7,096 bases of DNA from the NCBI GenBank assembly GCA_021793115.1, contig JAJYTJ010000186.1, forward strand, positions 1-7,096. Reading direction: 5' to 3'. Numbering within the stretch: the first letter of the stretch is position 1; every line of letters starts with the position of its first letter. Positions 1-7,089 of the stretch are shown piece after piece. The translations under genes were made by a program, and so were the position numbers. The notes beneath the pieces were generated by a model, which was given only the letters and a program-made list of their open reading frames with translations, did no database searches and was not told the DNA's origin. The stretch is from Actinomycetes bacterium (GTDB lineage Bacteria; Actinomycetota; Actinomycetes; Actinomycetales; Cellulomonadaceae).

Positions 1-25
1 GGGAACGTAAGACAAGGGCAAGCGC

Positions 26-505
26 GTGATGACCAAGGTCAAGCACCAGTGCACCGCGGACTGCGTGGTGGCCGGGTACCGGCTGCACACGTCGGGGCCG
101 GACGCGGTGGGCTCGCTGCTGCTCGGCCTGTACACCGACGACGGCGTGCTGGCCTCGGTGGGCGTGGCGGGCGCGTTCACCATGGCCCGCCGCCGGGAGC
201 TGCTGAACGAGCTGGCGCCGCTGGTCACCACGCTCGAGGGGCACCCGTGGGGTGCGGCGGCCACCGGCCGCACGCCGCGCGAGGCGGAGCACAGCCGGTG
301 GGCCGCCCAGCGGGACCTGTCGTTCGTGCCGCTGCGCCCGGAACGCGTGGTCGAGGTCGCGTACGACCATCTCGAGGGCGCCCGCTTCCGGCACACCGCA
401 CACCTGCTGCGGTGGCGCCCGGACCGCGACCCGCTCTCGTGCCGCTACGACCAGCTCGACGAGCCCGTCAGCTACGACCTGGCCGAGGTCCTGTCCGTCC
501 ACTGA
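26..505 (+). CDS. ligC: C-terminal OB-fold part of a LigC-type ATP-dependent DNA ligase (5' truncated, possible pseudogene)
   Basis: The product is at most 159 residues and matches only the C-terminal third of actinobacterial LigC ligases, which are usually about 350 residues and seal nicks in DNA repair. Visible landmarks are the motif V-like KVKH (residues 4-7) followed by TADCVVAGYR, the core SLLLGLYTDDG (30-40), and the conserved tail FVPLRPERVVEVAYDHLEG (100-118) with RWRPDRDP (129-136). The adenylation domain with the nucleotide-binding lysine is absent. The family resemblance (DKGKR before VM) continues upstream of the GTG at 26, as far as an in-frame TAA at 8-10. The start is therefore probably artificial, and no good ribosome binding site precedes it. 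A cysteine sits where I expect arginine before TADC. The fragment may be a decayed gene, a gene broken by one nonsense change or sequencing error, or a stand-alone OB domain. Family assignment is confident; functional status is not. Confidence 0.62.
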   Translation: MMTKVKHQCTADCVVAGYRLHTSGPDAVGSLLLGLYTDDGVLASVGVAGAFTMARRRELLNELAPLVTTLEGHPWGAAATGRTPREAEHSRWAAQRDLSFVPLRPERVVEVAYDHLEGARFRHTAHLLRWRPDRDPLSCRYDQLDEPVSYDLAEVLSVH

Positions 506-512
506 AGACGAA

Positions 513-584
513 CGCGAGCACGACAGTTCGCGACGAGCACGGCAGGCAGGACTGCCGTGCTCGGGCGGGACTGCCGTGCTCGCG
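513..584. terminator. Nested inverted repeat between convergent genes, probable bidirectional terminator
   Basis: The inner stem is a perfect 12-bp inverted repeat, CGAGCACGGCAG (534-545) against CTGCCGTGCTCG (552-563), with a 6-nt loop. A second pair of near-identical arms lies outside it: CGAGCACGACAG (515-526) against CTGCCGTGCTCG (571-582), with one mismatch. Positions 513-514 pair with 583-584, and 527-529 pair with 568-570. Only a 4x4 internal loop separates the two stems. There is no U-tract on either strand, which is common for actinobacterial terminators. It lies between the ligase stop (505) and the stop of the - strand permease (590), as expected for a shared terminator. The stem is read directly from the sequence; the termination role is inferred. 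Confidence 0.7.
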
Positions 585-589
585 CGGGG

Positions 590-1348
590 TCACGCGCGCT
601 TGCGCAGGGACCACGTCGCGGCGGCGAGCGACGCCACGCACCACACCGCGAGCACCACTGTGGAGCGCAGCGGCATGGTGAACCGGTCGCTCACCAGGGT
701 CGCCCGCATCGCGTCGGCCATGGGCTGCACGGGCAGCCACTGGTGGGCGTGCTCCAGCCAGCCCGGCAGCCGGGAGGCGGGGAAGCTCACGGGCGAGAAC
801 AGCAGCACGACGAAGACGAGCACCTGCGACACGAGCTGGGCGACCTGCGGCGGCAGCAGGCACGCGATCGCGTACCCGACGCATGCGGCGGTGAGGGAGA
901 CGACGACCGCGGCGAGCGGCAGCCACGGGCTCAGCGACAGGTGGACGTGGAACTTCGCGGCGCCCGCGACGACGCCGAGCACCATGCCAGGCAGCGCGAT
1001 GAGGGTCCACAGCGCCAGGTCGGCGCCGAGGAACACGGGCCGGGGCACGGGCAGGGTGCGCATCCAGTCGAGGCTGCCCTCGGTGCGTGCCTGCGCCACC
1101 ATCTGCGGCGTCATCACCAGGCCCACCATGACGAGCGTCACGGTGGAGGCGCCGGTCGCCAGGTAGAGCGCCTGCTCCGGCGGGGGAGTGCCGACGAGCA
1201 GGCCGTAGCCCAGCACGGTGGTCGCCGCGAGGAGGATCTGGACCACGACGAGCAGCGGCAGGAACTGCGACATGCGGCGGAACTGCCACTGCAGCAGCAG
1301 CCCGAGCTGCCGCGCCGCGGGCGCCGGGTGGATGGCCAGGGTGCTCAT
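590..1348 (-). CDS. ABC-2 type transporter permease subunit
   Basis: This 252-residue integral membrane protein is the channel half of an ABC exporter. About six hydrophobic segments can be seen, near residues 30-53, 61-80, 108-130, 141-165, 169-188 and 229-247. The stretch LLFSPVSFPASRLPGW (182-197) followed by QWLPVQPM is typical of the ABC-2 permease family, as is the charged loop with ARTEGSLDWMRTLPV between segments 2 and 3. The ATG at 1348 overlaps the ATPase stop by ATGA and is preceded by a strong Shine-Dalgarno, GGAGGAGGA, so the two are co-transcribed and probably translationally coupled. The protein ends in RKRA just before the nested terminator. The substrate cannot be read from sequence; drugs, lipids or peptides are all possible. 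The permease presumably pairs with the neighbouring ATPase, with one or two copies of each per complex. Confidence 0.88.
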   Translation of the reverse strand: MSTLAIHPAPAARQLGLLLQWQFRRMSQFLPLLVVVQILLAATTVLGYGLLVGTPPPEQALYLATGASTVTLVMVGLVMTPQMVAQARTEGSLDWMRTLPVPRPVFLGADLALWTLIALPGMVLGVVAGAAKFHVHLSLSPWLPLAAVVVSLTAACVGYAIACLLPPQVAQLVSQVLVFVVLLFSPVSFPASRLPGWLEHAHQWLPVQPMADAMRATLVSDRFTMPLRSTVVLAVWCVASLAAATWSLRKRA

Positions 1349-2121
1349 GCGACGTCCTCCTCCGCGGCGTCGCGGGCGTGCTCGCCGGACCCGACCAGCT
1401 CGATGTAGACGTCCTCCAGGCTGTCCGCGCCGTGCCACGCGACGAGGTCGCCCGGCGTCTCGTCGGCCAGCACGCGGCCGTGGTCGAGGACCGTCACGCG
1501 GTCCACCACGGTCTCGGCCTCCCGCACGTTGTGCGTGACGAGCAGCACGGCCGCACCCTCGTCGGCGATCCGCCGGATCTCGGCCCAGAGCAGGCGCCGG
1601 CGCACGGGGTCCACGTCGTTGGTCGGCTCGTCGAGCACGACGAGCGCGCCCGGGGCCACCGCCGCCATCGCGAACGCCGCGAGCCGGGCGACGCCGCCGG
1701 ACACCTTCTGCGCGGTGACGTCGGCCCAGGGCCCGAGCTCGAGCGCGTCGAGCAGGTGCTCGGTCCGGCGCCTGACGTCCGCCCGCGTGCCGCCGCGCAG
1801 GCGCCCGACGAGGTCGATCGCGCGCCGCGCCGTGAGCCCGGTGATGGGCACGTTCGCCTGCGCCTGGACCGACGCGAGCCGGCGCGCCTCGTCGGGCCGC
1901 GCGACCGCGTCGATACCGGCGAGGGTGATGCGTCCCTCGTCGGGCAGCGCCAGGCCGACCACCTGGTTGACCAGGGTCGTCTTGCCCGCGCCGTTGTGAC
2001 CCAGCAGTCCGACGACCTGACCGGCGCCGATGCGCAGGTCCACGCCGTCGTTCGCCTGCACGCCCTTGGGCGGCGCGCCGTAGCGCTTGCGCAGCCCCTC
2101 GATCACCAGCACCTCGTCCAT
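1345..2121 (-). CDS. ABC transporter ATP-binding protein (exporter type)
   Basis: This 258-residue cytoplasmic ATPase powers the adjacent ABC-2 permease. The motifs are in order: Walker A GHNGAGKTT (41-49), a Q-loop region around Q86-Q88, an ABC signature VSGGV (140-144), Walker B LVVLDEP (160-166) with the catalytic glutamate at E165, D-loop NDVD (168-171) and H-loop histidine H197. The length and architecture fit the CcmA/DrrA-like class that pairs with ABC-2 permeases. The signature differs from the usual LSGGQ in ending with valine, which is uncommon but tolerated in this class. The ATG at 2121 has a GAGGGG Shine-Dalgarno 5 bases upstream. It is the first gene of the operon and diverges from the TetR regulator gene, which very likely represses it through the palindrome at 2166-2207. 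The substrate is unknown. Confidence 0.92.
   Translation of the reverse strand: MDEVLVIEGLRKRYGAPPKGVQANDGVDLRIGAGQVVGLLGHNGAGKTTLVNQVVGLALPDEGRITLAGIDAVARPDEARRLASVQAQANVPITGLTARRAIDLVGRLRGGTRADVRRRTEHLLDALELGPWADVTAQKVSGGVARLAAFAMAAVAPGALVVLDEPTNDVDPVRRRLLWAEIRRIADEGAAVLLVTHNVREAETVVDRVTVLDHGRVLADETPGDLVAWHGADSLEDVYIELVGSGEHARDAAEEDVA
1355..1363 (-). promoter_or_regulatory. Shine-Dalgarno of the ABC permease gene
   Basis: On the - strand GGAGGAGGA ends 6 bases before the ATG at 1348. It lies inside the last codons of the ATPase gene (the EED of its C-terminus). Its strength supports the ATG at 1348 as the permease start and suggests independent loading as well as coupling through the ATGA overlap. 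Confidence 0.75.
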
Positions 2122-2126
2122 GCCAG

Positions 2127-2132
2127 CCCCTC
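2127..2132 (-). promoter_or_regulatory. Shine-Dalgarno of the ABC ATPase gene
   Basis: On the - strand GAGGGG lies 5 bases before the ATG at 2121. This supports that start, which also places the first beta-strand (VLVIEGL) and Walker A at the usual distance from the N-terminus. Confidence 0.55.
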
Positions 2133-2157
2133 ATCCGTACCGGTTGGTATCTCAGGC

Positions 2158-2187
2158 ACCGTAGGACATACCCATCGGTACTGACAA
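2158..2187 (-). promoter_or_regulatory. Putative sigma-70-type promoter of the ABC operon
   Basis: On the - strand TTGTCA (2187-2182) resembles a -35 box (one mismatch to TTGACA). TACGGT (2163-2158) fits the TANNNT -10 pattern after an 18-base spacer. Most of the spacer lies within the left arm of the palindrome at 2166-2207, so a bound repressor would block RNA polymerase here. The match is by eye only. Confidence 0.42.
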
Positions 2188-2207
2188 GACCATACCGATG
2201 GGGATGT
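2166..2207. promoter_or_regulatory. Large inverted repeat, probable TetR-family operator
   Basis: The arms ACATACCCATCGGTA (2166-2180) and TACCGATGGGGATGT (2193-2207) are reverse complements at 14 of 15 positions; the inner 10 bp are perfect. A 12-base centre separates them. The repeat is in the divergent region between the ABC operon and the TetR gene and overlaps the predicted promoters of both, the classic site for a local TetR repressor controlling its own gene and an exporter. A weaker related element, TACCGGTTGGTA, lies at 2138-2149. The inverted repeat is seen directly; the identity of the binding protein is inferred from gene arrangement. Confidence 0.75.
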
Positions 2208-2212
2208 ACCCT
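2207..2212 (+). promoter_or_regulatory. Putative -10 element of the TetR gene, suggesting a leaderless transcript
   Basis: TACCCT fits TANNNT and ends 6 bases before the ATG at 2219, so transcription would start at or next to the start codon. No Shine-Dalgarno is seen at a usable distance before 2219. A weak -35 (CTGACA, 2181-2186) sits 20 bases upstream, longer than ideal. Leaderless mRNAs are common in actinobacteria, so this reading is plausible but not proven. Confidence 0.33.
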
Positions 2213-2218
2213 CCTGTC

Positions 2219-2983
2219 ATGGCCACCGAGAGCGAGGACGTGCGCTCCGCGTCGCGCGCGCTGCGCGACGCCGCGGCGGCCTTCAGCCGAGCGCTGGGGC
2301 AGACGGTTGCCGAGGCGAGCGTCCAGGCGGGCCGGGAGCTGGCCGACGAGCTGCGGCAGGCGACCAAGGACCTCAACGACGCCGCGGTCCGGCTGGGCGT
2401 GGACCCTACGGAGGTGCGCCGCAGCCCCAAGGCGGAGCGCACCCGCGCGGACCTCCTCGACGCGGCCCGGCGCGTCTTCGCCGAGAAGGGCTACGAGGGA
2501 GCCTCGGTGGGCGACGTCGCGGCGGCGGCCGGCTACACCAAGGGCGCGGTGTACGCGAACTTCGGCTCCAAGGAGGAGCTCTTCCTCGAGCTGGCGCGGC
2601 AGCTCACCGACCTCGACGCCGCGTTCGTGCGGGCGCGCCCGGGGGAGGACGTGCGGTCCGCCTTCGGGCCGCACCCCACGTCCGACGAGACGTTGCGCGC
2701 GACCCTGCTGGGCCTCGAGCTGTACGTCTACGCGATCCGTCACCCCGAGGCGCGGGTCGACCTCTCACCGCTCGTGGCGCAGGCGTGCGACGGCCTGGCT
2801 GCGCTGGTGCACCGGGCGCAGCAGGGCGACGACGGCGCGGAGCCCACGCGCGACGAGCGCGACACCATGCTGGGCCTGCTGGCCGTGCACATCGTCGGCG
2901 CGATCGTCGCGCCGCTCCTGCCGGATCCCGACGAGACCGCCGGGGCCGTGGTCCGGCTGGTCGACCGGCTGCTGGCCGACTGA
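2219..2983 (+). CDS. TetR/AcrR-family transcriptional regulator with an N-terminal helical extension
   Basis: The product is a 254-residue DNA-binding repressor. A TetR_N helix-turn-helix spans about residues 73-121. It begins AERTRADLLDAARRVFAEKG; the turn and recognition region is VGDVAAAAGYTKGAVYANFGSKEEL (read across 97-121), whose YTKGAVYANFGSKEEL part is the family hallmark. The C-terminal part (about 125-254) is helical and variable, as expected for a ligand-binding and dimerisation domain. The HTH is normally near the N-terminus, but here it follows about 70 residues of Ala-rich, charged, probably helical sequence. In-frame ATGs at 2198 and 2204 lie inside the palindromic operator and would add PPV-type residues without a good ribosome site, so I chose 2219. 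It diverges from the ABC exporter operon and most likely represses both that operon and itself, with release by an unknown exported compound. Confidence 0.9.
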   Translation: MATESEDVRSASRALRDAAAAFSRALGQTVAEASVQAGRELADELRQATKDLNDAAVRLGVDPTEVRRSPKAERTRADLLDAARRVFAEKGYEGASVGDVAAAAGYTKGAVYANFGSKEELFLELARQLTDLDAAFVRARPGEDVRSAFGPHPTSDETLRATLLGLELYVYAIRHPEARVDLSPLVAQACDGLAALVHRAQQGDDGAEPTRDERDTMLGLLAVHIVGAIVAPLLPDPDETAGAVVRLVDRLLAD

Positions 2984-3073
2984 CCGTCTCTTCTGGTTCT
3001 CACAGGAAAGGTCCAGCACTCTTCCGGGGACGGGGGGTGTCATAGATCTCGTCGGCGCCAAGGTGACGCCGGC

Positions 3074-3081
3074 GGGGGAGG
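3074..3081 (+). promoter_or_regulatory. Shine-Dalgarno of the HtrA-like protease gene
   Basis: GGGGGAGG ends 8 bases before the ATG at 3090 and decides this start. The same frame is open far upstream through the TetR gene, but only as a shadow with Arg/Pro-rich sequence. The 106-base gap from the TetR stop (2983) to this start holds no other gene and no hairpin that I could support. Confidence 0.7.
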
Positions 3082-3089
3082 TGCCAGAG

Positions 3090-4823
3090 ATGTCCGAGCA
3101 GCAGCCGCAGCACGAGCCGTGGATCCAGCCGCCGGCGGGCGGCGCGCCGGGTGCGCAGCCGGCACCGGCGGGGCCTCCGGCCGGCGGGCAGCCTGGTGGC
3201 TCGTCCGGGCCCGCGGCCCCCTACGTCGGTCCTGCGCAGCAGCCGCCGGCGCCGCAGCCGCCGGCCGGTCAGCCGTACTCCGGCCAGCCATACCCGGGTC
3301 AGGCGTACGCGGGCCAGCAGCAGCCAGGCCAGCCGTACCCCGGCCAGCCGGCCGGCGGGCAGCCCTACCCGGCGTACCCGGCTCAGCCGTACGCGCAGCA
3401 GCCGTACCCCGGCTACCCGGGCCAGCCGTACGCGTGGCAGCAGCACCCGTACGCGGGCCGTCCGCCCCAGGCGCCGCAGCCGCCGTACGCCGGCATGCCG
3501 TACTACCCGGTGCCGCAGCGTCCCATGGGTGCGGTGGCCGTCGACCCGCGCCGCAAGCACCTGCGCCACCTGGCGATGGGCGCCGGCGCGGCGGCCGTCA
3601 TCGCCGCGAGCCTCGCGGTGGGCGTGGCCTTCGGCGTCGGCACCACGCACGAGACCGCGGCGGTGAGCGGCGGCGGGTCGTCGTCGTCCGCCGGCGTGCT
3701 GCCGGGCGGCTCGGGCTCTGGTTCGGGCTCCGGTGGGACGGCCACGCTGCCGTACGGCGGCTCGTCGGGCACCAACCCCGGCACCGTGCCGGGCTACGGC
3801 GGCGACGGCGCCGGCTCGGGCGGCGGCGCCTTCGGCGGCTCGTCGAGCGGCACCGCCCAGGGCAGCGGCGCGGTGGCGGCGACGGCGGCGCAGGAGAAGG
3901 GCGTCGTCACGATCAACTCGCAGCTGCAGTACCAGCAGGCCACGTCGGCCGGCACCGGGATGATCCTGTCCTCGGACGGCCTGGTGCTCACCAACAACCA
4001 CGTGGTCAACGGCGCGACGGCGATCCGGGTCACCGTGGAGACCACCGGCAAGCAGTACACGGCCACCGTGGTGGGCACCGACCCGACCGCGGACGTCGCG
4101 CTGCTGCAGCTCAAGGGCGCCAGCGGGCTCACGCCGGTGACGCTCGACACGGGCGCCGCCGTCTCCAACGGCAGCGCCGTCACCGCGATCGGCAACGCCG
4201 AGGGCACGGGCAACCTCGTGGCCGCGGCCGGCTCCGTGACCGGCACCGACCAGACCATGACCGCGCAGACCGAGCTCGGCGGCAGCGCCGAGACCCTCAG
4301 CGGCCTGCTCGAGTTCCAGGCATCCGTGGTCTCCGGCGACTCCGGTGGCCCGGTGCTCGACGCGCAGGGCCAGGTGGTGGGCATGACCACCGCGGCCTCG
4401 AACGGCGCCGCGGGCCCCACGGACGCGTACGCCATCACCATCACCAACGCGCTGTCCGTGGTGCACCAGATCCAGGCCGGCGACACCGCGGGTGGCCGCA
4501 TCACGCTGGGCTACCCGGCGTTCCTCGGCGTGGCGCTCAGCTCGCAGCAGACGCAGGCCGGCGGGTTCGGCCAGGCGGGCGGCACGACGAGCGGCGCCAC
4601 CATCTCGGGCGTCATCGCCGGCACGCCGGCGGCGTCCGCCGGGCTGGCGGCCGGTGACACCATCACCGCGCTCGACGGCACGGCCGTGACCTCGTCCACC
4701 GGCCTGTCGACCGCGATGAGCGGCCACAAGGCGGGCGACCGCGTGAGCCTCACGTGGGTCTCCGGCACCACCGGCACCTCGCACACCGCGACCGTCACCC
4801 TGGTGGCGGGCCCGGCGAACTGA
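3090..4823 (+). CDS. Membrane-anchored HtrA/DegP-like (S1C) serine protease with PDZ domain
   Basis: This 577-residue protein is probably an envelope quality-control protease. In order it shows a Pro/Gly/Tyr/Gln-rich cytoplasmic tail (1-145), a basic patch DPRRKHLRH (152-160), one hydrophobic anchor (about 161-184), a Gly/Ser-rich linker (193-262), a trypsin-fold domain (about 265-465) and one PDZ domain (about 475-573, with GVIAGTPAASAGLAAGD at 507-523). The catalytic triad is complete: H304 in TNNHVV, D335 in DPTADVALL and S418 in SGDSGGPV. The anchor and lack of a cleavable signal suggest a type II topology with the protease outside the membrane. Length and layout match actinobacterial PepD/HtrA-like proteins. 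The neighbouring two-component system suggests control by, or feedback on, envelope-stress signalling, as for PepD with MprAB in mycobacteria; this link is inferred. A GC-rich hairpin follows the stop. Confidence 0.9.
   Translation: MSEQQPQHEPWIQPPAGGAPGAQPAPAGPPAGGQPGGSSGPAAPYVGPAQQPPAPQPPAGQPYSGQPYPGQAYAGQQQPGQPYPGQPAGGQPYPAYPAQPYAQQPYPGYPGQPYAWQQHPYAGRPPQAPQPPYAGMPYYPVPQRPMGAVAVDPRRKHLRHLAMGAGAAAVIAASLAVGVAFGVGTTHETAAVSGGGSSSSAGVLPGGSGSGSGSGGTATLPYGGSSGTNPGTVPGYGGDGAGSGGGAFGGSSSGTAQGSGAVAATAAQEKGVVTINSQLQYQQATSAGTGMILSSDGLVLTNNHVVNGATAIRVTVETTGKQYTATVVGTDPTADVALLQLKGASGLTPVTLDTGAAVSNGSAVTAIGNAEGTGNLVAAAGSVTGTDQTMTAQTELGGSAETLSGLLEFQASVVSGDSGGPVLDAQGQVVGMTTAASNGAAGPTDAYAITITNALSVVHQIQAGDTAGGRITLGYPAFLGVALSSQQTQAGGFGQAGGTTSGATISGVIAGTPAASAGLAAGDTITALDGTAVTSSTGLSTAMSGHKAGDRVSLTWVSGTTGTSHTATVTLVAGPAN
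3270..3509 (+). repeat. Degenerate in-frame repeats encoding a Gln-Pro-Tyr-Pro-Gly tail
   Basis: Residues 61-140 of the protease consist of irregular repeats of the form GQPYPGQ, PYAQQPYP and GYPGQPY. At the DNA level, blocks such as ggccagccgtac and cagccgtacccc recur with variable spacing. The tract precedes the membrane anchor, so it should be cytoplasmic. Such low-complexity tails are common on actinobacterial membrane proteins and often vary in length between strains. Confidence 0.7.
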
Positions 4824-4835
4824 ACGACCCCGACG

Positions 4836-4857
4836 CGCGCGGCCCGGTGGCCGCGCG
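4836..4857 (+). terminator. GC-rich hairpin after the protease gene
   Basis: CGCGCGGCC (4836-4844) and GGCCGCGCG (4849-4857) form a perfect 9-bp stem with a CGGT tetraloop. It begins 12 bases after the protease stop. No U-tract follows, so it may be an actinobacterial-type terminator or a partial attenuator between the protease and the two-component genes, which lie only 68 bases downstream of the protease stop. The stem is seen directly; the function is inferred. Confidence 0.55.
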
Positions 4858-4891
4858 GACGGACGGGCGGTGGCTGGCAGGATCTGGGTCC

Positions 4892-5601
4892 GTGGCCACC
4901 GCCCGTCCTCGCGTGCTCGTCGTCGACGACGACCTGGGCATCCGCGAGCTGCTGACGTCTGCGCTCGCGTTCGCGGGCTTCGACGTCGCCACGGCCGGCA
5001 CGGTGGCCGCGGCGCTGGACGCGATGCGGCGGGAGCCGCCGGACATCGTGGTGCTCGACGTGATGCTGCCGGACGCGGGCGGTCTGGACATGCTCCGCGT
5101 GGTGCGCGGCGCGGGCGACCGCACGCCGGTGCTGTTCCTCAGCTCGCGCGACGCCGTGGCCGACCGTGTGGCCGGCCTGGCGGTGGGCGGCGACGACTAC
5201 ATGACCAAGCCGTTCGACCTGTCCGAGGTGGTGGCGCGGCTGCAGGCGATCCTGCGCCGGGCGGGCGCGCCCTCGTCGGACGGCCCGGCGGACGACGACG
5301 TGCTGGAGTACGGCGACCTGCGCGTGGACACCGCGCGGATGACCGCCCGCCGCGGCGGCGTGGAGCTCGAGCTGTCACCCACCGAGTTCCGGCTCCTGGC
5401 GACCCTGGCGGCCAGCCCGGAGCGCGTGGTCTCGAAGGCCCAGCTGCTCGACCAGGTGTGGGCGTACGACTTCGGCGGCGACGCCTCCGTGGTGGAGAAG
5501 CTCGTGTCGCGCCTGCGGCGCAAGCTCGAGCCCGACGGCACGGCCCCGCTCCTGCGCACGGTGCGCGGCTTCGGCTACGCGCTGCGCGCGGACGGGCGAG
5601 C

Positions 5602-5605
<4 letters not shown>
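4892..5605 (+). CDS. OmpR/PhoB-family response regulator
   Basis: This 237-residue transcription factor is the output half of a two-component system with the kinase gene immediately downstream. The receiver domain (about 7-122) has the acidic pair D12/D13, the phospho-acceptor D56 in VVLDVMLP, S84 in the switch position and K106 in MTKPF. The DNA-binding winged helix (about 138-233) has SPTEFRLL (162-169), the VWAYDFGGDASVVEKLVSRLRRKL stretch (read across 189-212) and the final RTVRGFGYALR, close to the TrcR/MprA/PhoP-like branch of actinobacterial regulators. The GTG at 4892 places the first beta-strand at the normal position and has AGGA 9 bases upstream. An upstream in-frame GTG at 4847 would add unlikely sequence running through the hairpin. 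The stop overlaps the kinase start (GTGA). Its targets may include the adjacent protease and the direct repeat at 7073-7089, which is inferred. Confidence 0.92.
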
Positions 5606-7020
<1,415 letters not shown>

Positions 7021-7046
7021 GCGTGGCACGCCGCACCGGACCCTGG

Positions 7047-7058
7047 GCGCCCGGGCGC
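7047..7058. repeat. Perfect 12-bp GC palindrome downstream of the kinase gene
   Basis: GCGCCCGGGCGC is its own reverse complement and lies 26 bases after the kinase stop. Being loopless, it is a poor classical hairpin, although it could form one with a CCGG or larger loop. It could be part of a terminator, a protein site or a chance GC feature. Confidence 0.4.
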
Positions 7059-7072
7059 ACTGGGAGGTAACC

Positions 7073-7089
7073 GTCAGGCTCCGGTCAGG
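7073..7089 (+). promoter_or_regulatory. GTCAGG direct repeat with 11-bp period, candidate OmpR-family binding site
   Basis: GTCAGG occurs at 7073-7078 and again at 7084-7089, in the wider context CCGTCAGGCT then CGGTCAGGTT. An 11-bp period puts both copies on one face of the helix, as in many tandem sites of OmpR/PhoB-family regulators. It lies after the two-component operon and near the window end, so it could control the next gene, which is outside the window. The repeat is seen directly; the binding protein is inferred. Confidence 0.4.

Noticed and set aside
49..681. Open frames on the + strand overlapping the ligase fragment and the 3' end of the permease
   Set aside because: The sequences are Arg/Pro-rich, unrelated to any family I know, and conflict with well-supported frames on both strands.
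1349..2743. Upstream extension of the permease frame on the - strand through the ATPase and TetR genes
   Set aside because: It is a shadow of two well-supported genes. The ATG at 1348 has a strong ribosome site and the ATGA overlap.
2307..3089. Upstream extension of the protease reading frame through the TetR gene
   Set aside because: The extension encodes Arg/Ser/Pro-rich nonsense in the shadow of the TetR gene. The ATG at 3090 with a strong Shine-Dalgarno is the better start.
2984..3089. Possible promoter for the protease (CATAGATC near 3041, GGAAAG near 3005)
   Set aside because: No correctly spaced -35/-10 pair of the sigma-70 or SigE type could be made, so no promoter is annotated here.
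3000..4784. A 594-residue open frame on the - strand opposite the protease gene
   Set aside because: Its product is an Arg/Ala/Gly-rich sequence with no domain, and it lies entirely opposite a gene with a complete catalytic triad. It is a GC-driven shadow frame.
4754..4891. N-terminal extension of the response regulator from an ATG inside the protease gene
   Set aside because: It would add 46 residues of low-complexity sequence running through the hairpin. Receiver domains normally begin a few residues after the start, as with the GTG at 4892.
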